Numbered from the stretch's first letter, positions 42,514 to 52,227 are shown. The stretch is DNA of 64,000 nucleotides from CAWUKT01 sp964352215 (GCA_964352215.1 CAYGRE010000002.1:118615-182614); one strand, 5' to 3'. Notes: generated by a model from the letters alone, not told the origin. Numbers and translations: made by a program.

Positions 42514-43341
42514 ATGAGTAATCAGGCAGAAAACCGAAACGAAGAACTCTGGGATGAATTGGCAAAGCAGGGGGTTCTATGTTCTCAACCCAGATTGGGT
42601 TTGACTCCGGAAGAGGCCTTGAAATTCATCAACAAGCATGGATTTTACGAGGAACACTTTGAAGGTAAATATGTGCTTTGTCTCGCCTGTGGTGGCGGAC
42701 AGCAAAGCATTGCCTTCGCCCTGTTGGGAGCCCATGTTACGGTGGTTGATTTTAGCAGTGAGCAATTGGGAAAGGATCAACTGGTTGCAGCAAAATACCA
42801 GCAAAAGATCAGGGTAATCAAGTCGGACATGCGGGATTTGTCCTTTGCAAAAAATGGAGAATTTGACATTGTCTATCAACCTTATTCCATCAATTATATC
42901 CCCCATGTGGACGAAGTTTTCAATGAAGTGTCCCGGGTCCTGAAGCCAAACGGCCTCTATGACCTGATGTTTCACAATCCTTTCGCTCATGGTACCTGGA
43001 AAGATGGTTGCTGGGGAGAAGAGTACAAGACGGAAGAGTTGTGGAATGGCAAAGGGTATCCGATCTGGCAGCCCTATCGAGATGGATACCCCATCCAAAC
43101 CCTCAACCCCAATTGGAACTTCACCAATCCGGAAGCCGAAAAAGTGTCTATCCAAAGTCCACAAGAATACAGGCATACCCTCTCCAACGTCCTCAATGGT
43201 TTGATAAAAAGGGGATTCGAAATTTTAAAACTGGAAGAGGAAATTGGCCTGGACCATGAAAGTAAACCCGGAACCTGGGAGCACTACACCTCCTGTATCC
43301 CCCCCTGGTTCTATTTATTAACCCAAAAGAAGGGTATTTGA
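42514..43341 (+). CDS. Class I SAM-dependent methyltransferase
   Basis: A 275-residue cytosolic protein with a Rossmann methyltransferase fold. Motif I is VLCLACGGGQQSIAFALLG (about 52-70), then VTVVDFSSEQL with the ribose-binding acid, a motif IV-like EFDIVYQPYSINYI, and VSRVLKPNGLYDLMFHNPF. Substrate unknown; it resembles small-molecule methyltransferases. An intergenic repeat cluster with the assembly gap follows. Confidence 0.88.
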   Translation: MSNQAENRNEELWDELAKQGVLCSQPRLGLTPEEALKFINKHGFYEEHFEGKYVLCLACGGGQQSIAFALLGAHVTVVDFSSEQLGKDQLVAAKYQQKIRVIKSDMRDLSFAKNGEFDIVYQPYSINYIPHVDEVFNEVSRVLKPNGLYDLMFHNPFAHGTWKDGCWGEEYKTEELWNGKGYPIWQPYRDGYPIQTLNPNWNFTNPEAEKVSIQSPQEYRHTLSNVLNGLIKRGFEILKLEEEIGLDHESKPGTWEHYTSCIPPWFYLLTQKKGI

Positions 43342-43421
43342 GCATCTGTTTGTGGCCCTGAATGCCCCTGAGAAGCCCCAAATAGCCATTTCATCGCTCC
43401 TCACCCTTCTCGAGCCCACTA

Positions 43422-44057
43422 CAGACCGATCAAGAGATCACTCAGACCGATCAAGCCATCACTTGTACCCCTTCGCGAGAAGGGTTCCGACTCTTGCTTT
43501 GAAGGGGTCTGACCGATCACGAGACTACCCCAGACCGATCAAGCGATCACTTAGACCGATCAAGCGATCACTTAGACCTCTTCGTGAGAAGGGTCCGGAC
43601 CCTTGCTTTGAAGGGGGCAGCCCCTTGCTTTGAAGAGTCCAGACCCTTGCTTTGAAGGGGTCAGACCGATCAAGAGACCGGTGCGGACCGATCACGAGAT
43701 CACTCAGACCGATCAAGCGATCACTTTCACCTCTTCGTGAGAAGGGTCCGGCCCCTTGCTTTGAAGGGGGCAGCCCCTTGCTTTGAAGAGTCCAGACCCT
43801 TGCTTTGNNNNNNNNNNNNNNNNNNNNNNNNNNNNNNNNNNNNNNNNNNNNNNNNNNNNNNNNNNNNNNNNNNNNNNNNNNNNNNNNNNNNNNNNNNNNN
43901 NNNNNNNCCTTGCTTTGAAGAGTCCAGACCCTTGCTTTGAAGGGGTCAGACCGATCAAGAGATCACTTGTACCCTTACGCGAGAAGGGGCAGGAGCGACA
44001 ACGAGAAGGGGCAGGAGCGACAACGAGATGAGGCGGGAGCGACAACCAGGTCGCTCA
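43422..44057. repeat. Intergenic repeat cluster of 21-22-bp units around the assembly gap
   Basis: Several families of short units are interleaved. Units AGACCGATCAAG(C/A)GATCACT (21-bp period, for example at 43422 and 43443) and CCTTGCTTTGAAGG/AG (21-bp period) occur many times. A third, CAGGAGCGACAACGAGAA with a 22-bp period, is near the right end. Repeated hairpins CCCTTC-GCGA-GAAGGG (and a GTGA-loop variant) carry GNRA-type tetraloops. No gene is present across these ~820 bases, and open frames through the repeats are not coding-like. Confidence 0.85.
43808..43907. other. Assembly gap (100 N)
   Basis: Exactly 100 N, the standard placeholder for a gap of unknown size. The same repeat unit (CCTTGCTTTGAAGAGTCCAG) flanks it on both sides, so the gap was probably caused by collapse of the repeat cluster, and the real copy number is unknown. 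Confidence 0.98.
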
Positions 44058-44165
44058 GAAGCGTACTCAAGAAGAGCAGACCCCGACAATACCACCCCCA
44101 AAACGCAAAAAGCGAGGCAGCCACCATGGACTCCCTCGCTCTTTTCCGGGAACTTGATTTCCCTC

Positions 44166-46286
44166 CTACTGCCGAATCAGCTTCTTTGTAGAAGTTCCCG
44201 CAGAAGATTTGACCCTGACAAAGTAAATCCCGGTCGCGTGTCCGGTCAGATCCAGATCCACCCGGCCATGGGTGAAATCTTCACGGCTGGTCTGATACAC
44301 TTGCTGCCCGATGGCATTCATCACGCTGATTTCAACCTCGCTCAGGACAGGCAGGTTGATGTCCAGACGGAACTGGTCATGCCCTGGGTTCGGCGATAAG
44401 GTCACCGCGGAAGCTGGCAGATTGTTCTCTACCCCCACGAAGCCAAGGATATTGATATTGTCTATGTAAAGGTCATTTTCGTAGTCATTGGCCCCGACAA
44501 ACTTGATCTGTACACCGGCGGTATTGGCGTAGGCGGAGAGGTCAACAAATTCATTCCGCCAGTGGGATTCTGAAGTTGGAACCCATTGAGCCGTAGTATA
44601 GTAGGGGGTCGCAGTGGTCAGGGCCTGGTCAAATTTGGTATAAACATTGTCCCAGGTAGCGCCGCAGTCGGTGGAGACGTAGACGAGCAGGGTGTCCGAG
44701 TATCCATTCTGAGAATAGAGCTTGTAGGACAGGTCGAAAGTGAGGACTGGGGCAGTTCCATTGCTAAGGTCAATGGTTGGCAATACCAATTCGTCACGTT
44801 CTCCCGGTGCGGCATAGTCGTAATAGTTGATGTAGGCACTGCGGTTGCTGCTGTTGGCGCCGGCTCCGGTGTACAACTCCCAGGTTCCGTCATTGTCGGG
44901 ATTGTTGAGGGTCCAGCCTGAGGGAGGGAATGATCCCGTTTCAAATGTTTCCACAAAGGGGGCCGCAATACCGGCAGGGGCGTTTTGGATCACGAAGCTG
45001 GCGGTAAGGGTATCGTTGGTGGGGTCGTCATCGGTGGTGCCATTTGGATTGGAGGTCCAGATCTTGATGTCGTGGTTTCCGGGGGCGATGGCCTGGGTAG
45101 GCAGGGTTTCGACCAGGGTGCCGAGTGAAGCCAGCGAGCCGGTCCAGGCCTGGGTCATGACAGCGCCTGCATCAACCTGCCAGTTGATGTCAAGGGCGGT
45201 CAGGGTGTTCTGACCACGGTTGAATATCTCCACCTGGGGGGTGATGGTGGTAGCGCAATTGGTCCCGGAGGGGGACAGGATCTCCATGACCTGTGCATCG
45301 GTTGGCAGCAGATTGACCGGGACGCAGCCGTTGCTGCTTTGCAAGGAGAGGCGGCTTCCGGCCAAGGTGGCTTGCATCCGTGCGCCCTGCCCTACCGTAA
45401 ATCCATTCATGCAGTTGTCATTGGAGTAGTCCATGTAATTCATGAACATATATCCGGGGGAGGCGGGAGAGCAATTGTCGGTGGCGGGGAAGCTTGGGCA
45501 ACCGCTGCTGGCGTTGGCCTGGTTGGGGGTGTCGGCGACGTTGTCGCTGCCGGAGCAGGCGCCGTTGTCATCTCCCCAGATGTGGAACAATCCCAACCAA
45601 TGCCCCACTTCGTGGGTGGTGGTCCGCCCCGTATTGAAAGGCGGTTGGGTATTGATAGTACCGAAGTACTGGAAGTCGATGGCAACACCATCGGTATTGG
45701 CAGCCTGTCCGGGGAACTGGGCATAACCCAATAGTCCACCCTGAAGGTTGCAGACCCACATATTCAGGTATTCACTGCGTGGCCAGGCGTCGGAACCGCC
45801 AGAGGAGGCAAATTTCATCCCGTCGTTGAAGCCGAAGCTGCTGACATTGGTAGGTACCCGGATGATTCCGGTACTGGGATTGCCCTGGGGATCGCGTTGG
45901 GCGAGGCAAAACTCAACCTGGCTGTCTCCCATGATGCTTTTGAAAGGAGCCGGAGTATTGGCGGTGTCGGTGTTGAGACGGCGAAAGTCCTTGTTCAGGA
46001 CATCAATCTGGGATTGGATTTGTGCGTCGGAGACGTTCTGCCCGTTGGTGGCGTAAACCACATGTACCACTACGGGAATGGTAATCACACCACCGGCCCG
46101 GTAATCTTCTCCGTGGGTTCTCACCCATTCATTGACCTTGTGAACTTCCTTCTGGTGATTCTTCTCTGCAGCCGGATTCTTGTCCTTCAGATGCTGCAGG
46201 TGATCCATGGTCCCGCAGGTACGTTGGGCCTGTATCCCCGTCACGGTTGCGAGCAGGAAGGCGACCAAAAAAGTAAAATTTCTCAT
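44166..46286 (-). CDS. M43-family (pappalysin-like) secreted zinc metalloprotease with T9SS domain
   Basis: A 706-residue secreted protease. The signal peptide is MRNFTFLVAFLLATVTGIQA, and a propeptide-like section runs to about residue 65. The M43 catalytic domain has the extended zinc motif HEVGHWLGLFH (225-235) and a Met-turn around MFMNYMDYSND. An Ig/CARDB-like domain (DAQVMEILSPSG...), a MAM-like or jelly-roll domain with LVYVSTDCGATWDNVY, and a sorting domain from TLSPNPGHDQFRLDI follow. It would cleave extracellular proteins. I chose ATG 46286; the longer frame to 46340 lies in repeats. The five-copy repeat array begins 12 bases upstream. Confidence 0.93.
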   Translation of the reverse strand: MRNFTFLVAFLLATVTGIQAQRTCGTMDHLQHLKDKNPAAEKNHQKEVHKVNEWVRTHGEDYRAGGVITIPVVVHVVYATNGQNVSDAQIQSQIDVLNKDFRRLNTDTANTPAPFKSIMGDSQVEFCLAQRDPQGNPSTGIIRVPTNVSSFGFNDGMKFASSGGSDAWPRSEYLNMWVCNLQGGLLGYAQFPGQAANTDGVAIDFQYFGTINTQPPFNTGRTTTHEVGHWLGLFHIWGDDNGACSGSDNVADTPNQANASSGCPSFPATDNCSPASPGYMFMNYMDYSNDNCMNGFTVGQGARMQATLAGSRLSLQSSNGCVPVNLLPTDAQVMEILSPSGTNCATTITPQVEIFNRGQNTLTALDINWQVDAGAVMTQAWTGSLASLGTLVETLPTQAIAPGNHDIKIWTSNPNGTTDDDPTNDTLTASFVIQNAPAGIAAPFVETFETGSFPPSGWTLNNPDNDGTWELYTGAGANSSNRSAYINYYDYAAPGERDELVLPTIDLSNGTAPVLTFDLSYKLYSQNGYSDTLLVYVSTDCGATWDNVYTKFDQALTTATPYYTTAQWVPTSESHWRNEFVDLSAYANTAGVQIKFVGANDYENDLYIDNINILGFVGVENNLPASAVTLSPNPGHDQFRLDINLPVLSEVEISVMNAIGQQVYQTSREDFTHGRVDLDLTGHATGIYFVRVKSSAGTSTKKLIRQ

Positions 46287-46297
46287 TCGTTGTCTAT

Positions 46298-46411
46298 TGT
46301 ATTCCAGTAAAATGCACGGCTGTATTCCAGTAAAATTCACGGCTGTATCCAGTAAAATACGCTTCTGTATTCAGTAAAATACGCTTCTGTATTCCAGTAC
46401 AATGCGCTGCG
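46298..46411. repeat. Five-copy 22-23-bp tandem repeat upstream of the metalloprotease gene
   Basis: Units TGTATTCCAGTAAAAT plus a 6-7-base tail start at 46298, 46321, 46344, 46366 and 46388. The tails change from GCACGGC to ACGCTTC. The array ends only 12 bases before the protease start codon, so it forms its 5' leader or promoter. The remaining ~190 bases to the divergent T9SS gene show nothing clear. Confidence 0.9.
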
Positions 46412-46601
46412 AAATTTAGGCATTTATTCGGGTAATGTTTTGTATCCTTTGATACGATCGGGTAAATAGCCCATTCAACAGCATCTGGTGCCCCCCTGAC
46501 GAATCAACATCCATTAATGACCATTCAATTCAGGTTCTCTGTTCCTATTTCTAAATGAGGTTATCTTTCCCCTTGTTATCCATCATCGTCAGAATTTTTT
46601 C

Positions 46602-48335
46602 ATGAAACACCTACTTCTTCTTTGTATTGCCTTCGCCTTTGTCTCCACCAGCAAGGCCCAACAGGCCCTTATCCCGGATACGCTGATCTCCATCAATGCG
46701 GATGATTATTCCCGGGCGGAATATGATCAATTGTTTGAGTTCAGCGACGGCTCCAAAGCCTTTCTGATTTTCGGGCTTGACACCATGACTGTTGCTCCTA
46801 CTGTCAATGACACCAACTATTCGATCTTCTGCCCCCAATATTACCGGGTGCTTTATGTGGTCGATTCGAATTACCAGTTCAAGAATGCCATTGCGATCAA
46901 GCAGACCAACCTGGTTCAGGTGGGCGATACCCTGTTTGGGACTTCTACGGCATTGTGGGGACAATCCTATGACCTGAACCCGGCCGGCAATCCGGTCTTG
47001 GCCACTGGATTTTCCAATCCAAACCTGGGCCAGTCTTACTTGGTCGCTTATGACAAAGACCTGCAACTGGTGCGCCATCAACTGATCAATACCAATACTT
47101 TTACTTCGGCCAAAATGAAGGCGATCTCCAATGGCAAGATCTACCTCACCATTTGGGAAAAGGACCCGCACCCCCAGGGCGGGCAGTTCGCCATAGGCCG
47201 ACAACTTGTCGAGACCTACGACATGAATTTCAACCTACTGGCCAGCCATACCTATTATTCCAAACAAGGCACCTACTGGAATTTTGACATGCTGGATCAC
47301 TTCCAGGTAGCTGACAACGGGGGTTTTTACGGCTATTTCACAAATGGTGCCGTAGGTTATGACTTTGACATCGGACTCAATGGCACCTCTACAATTCGTC
47401 CCAATGACCAGAATGCGCTTGGTTATCTGGTAAAATACGATGCCAACCTGAATGTCCTGTGGGATGTCCGCATCACTTATGACAATCCCAACAGCATCGT
47501 GGCTACAAACCGGATTTATGACTCACCCAATGGGGACTCCCTGCTCTGGGTAGGATCTTCCGGATTTACCACTATGTATTACCAAAACGGGACCAATATC
47601 GATACCCTGGAGGGGGATAGCAGTTATACCTACAACGAGCATATCTGTACCATTAACAAAACGACGGGTCAGATTCAGCGGCACCATCCTGCTGACATTG
47701 ACTTTATTTATGGGGAGGGTGCTCAAATGTTGCGTTTCGGCGTCAGTTCAAAGTCCAGCTTTTCCGGCATAGTCACCCCGGAATACCTCAATTTTTATGA
47801 CAATACCTTCCAGATTCCTGACAGTACAGTGGCGCTGGCCATCTATGACGATCCCACCACTGGCATTCCCACTACCTACCGGATGCTTGGCTACCTGGCT
47901 CCCAATTCGGATTTCTGGCCCAGTTCTATGCTGAACAGCCAGGTTTCCAATACCTTGTACATCTCAGGGCGCTATGCCAATGGGTACAAACTTGATAATA
48001 CTTCATCCTATACCCTCCCCGACTTCAATGGGACTTCGAGTACATTTTTGAGTGCTTACAAATTGGGAACGGTGACTGGTACGGCGGATTTGTTTGCCCC
48101 TGAATTTGAATTGTACCCCAATCCCTGTGTGGACTATCTCCGGGTTGCTCCTGGCAGCCGGAATGCGGTATCGCTTCAGGTGGTTTCGCTGGAAGGGAAA
48201 GCGTTGGCAAATCGGTTGATCAAGGGTATGGAGGAAGTTCAGTTAGAGACCTCACACCTGCCTTCAGGGATGTATTTCGTCCAGGTGACCTATCGGAATG
48301 GTGAGAAGATCGGAAAGCGGTTTATGAAGAATTGA
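46602..48335 (+). CDS. Secreted T9SS protein of unknown function
   Basis: A 577-residue protein. The signal peptide MKHLLLLCIAFAFVSTSKAQ precedes a long beta-rich body with repeated Asp- and Tyr-rich segments (AYDKDLQLVRHQLINTNTF, YLVKYDANLNVLWDVRITYD) that resemble a beta-propeller-type fold. The sorting domain is FELYPNPCVDYLRVAPG through GMYFVQVTYRNGEKIGKRF. It is divergent from the M43 protease and convergent with the glycan cluster. Role unknown; extracellular location is well supported. Confidence 0.85.
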   Translation: MKHLLLLCIAFAFVSTSKAQQALIPDTLISINADDYSRAEYDQLFEFSDGSKAFLIFGLDTMTVAPTVNDTNYSIFCPQYYRVLYVVDSNYQFKNAIAIKQTNLVQVGDTLFGTSTALWGQSYDLNPAGNPVLATGFSNPNLGQSYLVAYDKDLQLVRHQLINTNTFTSAKMKAISNGKIYLTIWEKDPHPQGGQFAIGRQLVETYDMNFNLLASHTYYSKQGTYWNFDMLDHFQVADNGGFYGYFTNGAVGYDFDIGLNGTSTIRPNDQNALGYLVKYDANLNVLWDVRITYDNPNSIVATNRIYDSPNGDSLLWVGSSGFTTMYYQNGTNIDTLEGDSSYTYNEHICTINKTTGQIQRHHPADIDFIYGEGAQMLRFGVSSKSSFSGIVTPEYLNFYDNTFQIPDSTVALAIYDDPTTGIPTTYRMLGYLAPNSDFWPSSMLNSQVSNTLYISGRYANGYKLDNTSSYTLPDFNGTSSTFLSAYKLGTVTGTADLFAPEFELYPNPCVDYLRVAPGSRNAVSLQVVSLEGKALANRLIKGMEEVQLETSHLPSGMYFVQVTYRNGEKIGKRFMKN

Positions 48336-48401
48336 GAATGAATCGTTGGCGGTTCGGGTGTTAACGATTCACAAAGAGGTACGCTGTAGCGGTTCCGGCC
48401 A

Positions 48402-49697
48402 TTACTCCTTCACAAAAAACGGCGCATTCACGGTTCCAGCCTTACCGCTTTCATCAAATGCAAAGACAAATAAACGGTAAGCGCCTCCAGCGGAAGGTGC
48501 GGTGAACCGCAGGGTATTTCCCTCCTGGGCGATGGCGAGTCCCTCAATTTCTTGCAGGGCATCCTCGTGGTCTCCCCCGGATTTCTTCTCGGTGCTTTCC
48601 GGGTAAAACCCCCAGCGTATCTTCATTTCGCGACCTTCCGGGTCGCTGGCAGCCACGGTGGCTTCATATTCCTGGCCCGGCATCAGGTAAATATCTTCTC
48701 CATTTTTCTTCCCATCAATGGTCATGTGGGAAACCGAAGGCGCACGGTTCTGCGGCCATTTGCCGGACCAGACTTTGCACAAGCGGTCGACGGTCTCGGT
48801 AGGTTCTCCCGTGGGTAAAAAGAGGCCGTACCAGGTGGCGGTTGTTTCCTGCTTGTTCCCCCAGAGGAAAACATAGGAACCGAGACACATTTCCCTGTCC
48901 TGGTAGATGACATCTGAATAGCTGCGCTCATAGGCCTCTGCCTTTTCGAATGAGCTTTGCTCCACCGGAACTCCCCAGGCAGTGTTGGGGGATTCCCAGT
49001 GCCCGGTAGGCCCCCATTCCGGGACCATATAGGGCTTTTCCCATCCGAAAGCCCTGATCTTTTCTGGCACATCGCCAATCTCTCCGTAGGTATTGATACC
49101 CAGGATATCGATGCTGGGGCATTGCTCCTTGATCATCCTGACATTGGCTTCTTTGATCCCTGCAGTAACGGTCATGGTCGGATGGTTGGGGTCCAACTCC
49201 TTGATCATGGCGGCAATGTCTTCGATCGCATCCCAAACCTTGTGGTTCGAGTAGTTCAGATCGACCTCGTTGCCGATTCCCCATATAAGCAGGGCAGGAT
49301 GGTCTTTGACATCCATGACAATCTTGCGGAATTTTTCCAACTGGGCCTTGACGGCCGCCTCATTGTTGTAATCAAATCCGTGGCGTTCATGGCCGACCCA
49401 CAAACCCACAGTCACGGTCAATCCGTGGGCATGGGCATTGTCGAGGTGTTTGCGGGCCTTGTCCGCCCCCCAGGTGCGCACGGAGTTCCCTCCGGCTGCG
49501 ACCAATTCAGGCAGGTGGCTCTTGCCTCCGGCTCCTTTGACATAGTAGGGTTCCCCGGCCCGAAGCAGTTCGAATCCCTTTTTGGTTTCGCGTATCTCTA
49601 CTTTGACAGGCATTTCCTGGGCCAAAAGAGAACTGGTGGGACCAGTCCAGATCAGGACCAATCCCACCAGCATGATGATTTGAAGAATTTTCTTCAA
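48402..49697 (-). CDS. GH2-type TIM-barrel glycoside hydrolase, secreted
   Basis: A 431-residue enzyme. The start is TTG at 49697, giving MKKILQIIMLVGLVLIWTGP; the Lys-Lys start and hydrophobic stretch form a normal signal peptide. The TIM barrel (about 35-310) resembles the catalytic domain of family 2 enzymes. Acid/base Glu144 is in IWGIGNEVDL and nucleophile Glu227 in YMVPEWGPTGHWE. A C-terminal Ig-like domain follows (about 325-430). The protein lacks the N-terminal sugar-binding and Ig domains of full GH2 enzymes. It is 53 bases downstream of the GH3 gene on the same strand. Substrate unproven; a beta-glucan is plausible from context. Confidence 0.82.
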   Translation of the reverse strand: MKKILQIIMLVGLVLIWTGPTSSLLAQEMPVKVEIRETKKGFELLRAGEPYYVKGAGGKSHLPELVAAGGNSVRTWGADKARKHLDNAHAHGLTVTVGLWVGHERHGFDYNNEAAVKAQLEKFRKIVMDVKDHPALLIWGIGNEVDLNYSNHKVWDAIEDIAAMIKELDPNHPTMTVTAGIKEANVRMIKEQCPSIDILGINTYGEIGDVPEKIRAFGWEKPYMVPEWGPTGHWESPNTAWGVPVEQSSFEKAEAYERSYSDVIYQDREMCLGSYVFLWGNKQETTATWYGLFLPTGEPTETVDRLCKVWSGKWPQNRAPSVSHMTIDGKKNGEDIYLMPGQEYEATVAASDPEGREMKIRWGFYPESTEKKSGGDHEDALQEIEGLAIAQEGNTLRFTAPSAGGAYRLFVFAFDESGKAGTVNAPFFVKE

Positions 49698-49750
49698 GGT
49701 ATTGTATTTTAAATGAACCTCATCTTTTCCGGAAAACGCCCAGCCCGGAC

Positions 49751-52078
49751 TTAATCCAGGGTCTTGAAGTACTCGTCGGCAGTAACCTGGAATTTCTGTG
49801 ACAAACCTCCAACCTGCAGATCAAACTCTCCTTTTTCGGTTTTCCATTTCAAATCCATGTCTACAAAGGCGAGGTCCCGGGTGGTCAACTCAAAGTTAAC
49901 GGTCTTGGATTCTCCGGGAGCAATTTTCACCTTGTCGAACGCCCGCAAACGCTTGATCGGGGGAACAATGGAAGCATAAATATCGCGGACATAAACCTGG
50001 ACCACTTCGGTTCCATCCCGCTTACCGGTGTTCTTGACCTGTACGCTGAACTTCAGCTTGCCACCTTTCCCGATCTCTGTCTTTTCCAATTTGAGATTGC
50101 TGTAGGCAAAGGTGGTATAGGTCATGCCTGCGCCAAAGTCATATTGCGGCTGATAGGCATCAAAGGCAAATTTGTTGTCCCGCTTTTCGCTGAACTTGTG
50201 GTCATAGTGTACGAAGTCTCCGGTATTTCCGGGGTAGGTAAATGGCAGGCGACCGCCTGGTTCAGATATGCCAAACAATACTTCTGCGATTGCGTCTCCC
50301 CCAAAGTCACCGGGGAGGTAAGCCATCAACAATGCATCCAGATCTCCGTCAATTTCTTCAATGATCTGTGGACGGTTTTGCACCAGTACACCAACCAGTC
50401 TCTTTCCGGTCTTCTTGAGTGCTTTTACCAATTCGACCTGGGCGCGTGGCAATCTCAGGTCGGTGATTTCGCCGGGTTTTTCGGTGCTGGGTATTTCGCC
50501 CAGGCATACGATGATGACATCAGCCTTGGCACCCGCCTTGACAGCTGCCTCAATGTCCAGCACTGAATCCAGCTCTACACCTTGTACAAAGGCAAATTTT
50601 CCGGCTCCAACGATCCCTTTGACTGCATCTTCAATGGTATTGCGGTCATTGTTGTATTTGGGATCAACGCCCTGCCAGGTATGGGTCCAGGCTCCATTGA
50701 GGATATTGAGTGAGTTACCGGCCGGGCCGGTGACCAATACTGAAGCAGTCGGATCCAAAGGCAAGATTCCTTTGTTGTTCTTGAGCAGGGTCATGGATTG
50801 GCGGGCTGCCTCTCTGGCCATGTCATGAGACTCTTTGGAACCGAATTCAGGGAAGTCTTTGAGGGGGTGGACTGGATTTTCAAACAGACCCAAACGGAAT
50901 TTTACCCGCAGAATTCTACGTACCGCTTCATCAATCCTGTCCATGGAAATTTTCCCTTCCCTGGTATTTTCGACAACATAGCGGTGATAATCCTTGTAAT
51001 CCGGACTGAGGGGTACCATGCTCATATCGACACCGGCGTTGATGGCGATGGCCACCACTTCTTTGCGGGTTGGGGCCAGGTGGTGAACGGTGTGCAACAT
51101 GATCAGGTCTTCCCAGTCAGATACGGCCAATCCATCAAATCCGAGTTCATTTCTCAGGACTTCGGTCAGCAGGTATTGGTTGGCGTGGCCGGGAATACCA
51201 TTTACTTCTCCGGAGTTGATCATCACGGTCTGGGCACCTGCTTTCACTCCAGCGGCAAAAGAGGGAAGGAAATATTCGCGCATGATTCTCTCGGGAATCC
51301 ATGCCGGGGTGCGGTCATGACCACTCAGCGGATAGCTGTATCCGATGAAGTGCTTCAAGCAAGCCGCAACGGTGTATTTGTTGGTCAGATCACTTCCCTG
51401 GTAGCCTTTGACCATGGCTGCCGTCATCCGGGAAGCGAGGTAGGGATCTTCGCCGAAGGTTTCGAAAAACCGGGACCAAAGGGGTTGGCGGCCAATGTCT
51501 GCAACCGGAGAAAAGTTCCAGGGTGTGTTGGAGGCTCCTACTTCATAGGCCACTACTTCAGCTCCTTTTTGCACGAGTTCGGGGTTCCAGGTGGCAGCGA
51601 GGCCCAGTTCCTGAGGAAAAAGGGTGGACTCTGAGGTGTAGGTGGCACCGTGGATGGCATCAATGCCATAAATGACAGGAATTCCTCGCTTGCCTTTTTT
51701 CTTGGCTGTTTCCTGAATGGTGGTGACAATTTCTTCCCAGTGCTCCTTGCTGAAAGTATGGGACCCTACATTAAGGACGGAACCAACATGAAATTCCCCC
51801 ATTGCTTCGTCCAGTTTTGCCTGGTCCATCGCATGAGGTTCGACTGCTTTGCCATCGGGGCCCATCTGAGAGATAACGTCCAGGGTAATTTGGGTCATTT
51901 GCCCCGCCTTTTCTTCCAGGCTCATCTCTCCCAACAGCTTGGTAATCGCCTTTTCCATGGCATCTTCTTCCGCTGCATCCAGGTTGGGTTGCGCACGAAC
52001 TGTACACCCTGAAAAACAAATCAGGAGCCCCGCCAGAAGGATACCTGAGTAAATCCAGTTTTTTTTCTTTCCTCTCAT
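49751..52078 (-). CDS. GH3-family beta-glucosidase (lipoprotein)
   Basis: A 775-residue glycoside hydrolase that removes terminal beta-linked glucose. It has a lipoprotein signal with FSGC (Cys25), and the TIM barrel of GH3 with KHF (242-244) and nucleophile Asp321 in AVSDWEDLI. The alpha/beta sandwich domain follows, then a fibronectin type III-like domain (KFSVQVKNTGKRDGTEVVQV). Length and domain order match BglX. It is the first gene of a two-gene operon with the GH2-type enzyme, divergent from a sodium symporter. The palindrome at 52205-52227 lies between the two units. The enzyme probably sits in the outer membrane or periplasm. Confidence 0.94.
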   Translation of the reverse strand: MRGKKKNWIYSGILLAGLLICFSGCTVRAQPNLDAAEEDAMEKAITKLLGEMSLEEKAGQMTQITLDVISQMGPDGKAVEPHAMDQAKLDEAMGEFHVGSVLNVGSHTFSKEHWEEIVTTIQETAKKKGKRGIPVIYGIDAIHGATYTSESTLFPQELGLAATWNPELVQKGAEVVAYEVGASNTPWNFSPVADIGRQPLWSRFFETFGEDPYLASRMTAAMVKGYQGSDLTNKYTVAACLKHFIGYSYPLSGHDRTPAWIPERIMREYFLPSFAAGVKAGAQTVMINSGEVNGIPGHANQYLLTEVLRNELGFDGLAVSDWEDLIMLHTVHHLAPTRKEVVAIAINAGVDMSMVPLSPDYKDYHRYVVENTREGKISMDRIDEAVRRILRVKFRLGLFENPVHPLKDFPEFGSKESHDMAREAARQSMTLLKNNKGILPLDPTASVLVTGPAGNSLNILNGAWTHTWQGVDPKYNNDRNTIEDAVKGIVGAGKFAFVQGVELDSVLDIEAAVKAGAKADVIIVCLGEIPSTEKPGEITDLRLPRAQVELVKALKKTGKRLVGVLVQNRPQIIEEIDGDLDALLMAYLPGDFGGDAIAEVLFGISEPGGRLPFTYPGNTGDFVHYDHKFSEKRDNKFAFDAYQPQYDFGAGMTYTTFAYSNLKLEKTEIGKGGKLKFSVQVKNTGKRDGTEVVQVYVRDIYASIVPPIKRLRAFDKVKIAPGESKTVNFELTTRDLAFVDMDLKWKTEKGEFDLQVGGLSQKFQVTADEYFKTLD

Positions 52079-52204
52079 ATCGATAGACTATTTATGCTTA
52101 AGTGCTTTGTAAACTACGAAAAGGCCCTGTTGTTATTCTTTCACAAAGTCCAATCGGTGACTAACTTTGCAAATAATACCTAAAAAGGTCTTAATTCGAA
52201 ATAT

Positions 52205-52227
52205 CTTATTGTAATCTACACAATAAG
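52205..52227. promoter_or_regulatory. Operator candidate between the GH3 operon and the symporter
   Basis: A perfect 8-bp inverted repeat CTTATTGT-N7-ACAATAAG in the middle of the 195-base divergent promoter region. Position and symmetry suggest a dimeric regulator acting on both units. No regulator gene is beside the cluster, so which protein binds is unknown. Confidence 0.5.

Noticed and set aside
43713..44045. Frames containing the run of N
   Set aside because: They exist only because the gap leaves no stops; flanks are repeats.
43422..44057. CRISPR array
   Set aside because: Units are adjacent or interleaved without unique spacers of constant length, several unit types are mixed, and no cas gene is present.
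44028..44399. Plus-strand frame of 123 codons at the right edge of the repeat cluster
   Set aside because: It overlaps the end of the M43 protease gene antisense and begins in repeats; not a gene.
48340..48370. Inverted repeat GAATCGTT/AACGATTC as a terminator
   Set aside because: The arms pair, but no T-run follows in either direction and the 15-base loop has no further support.
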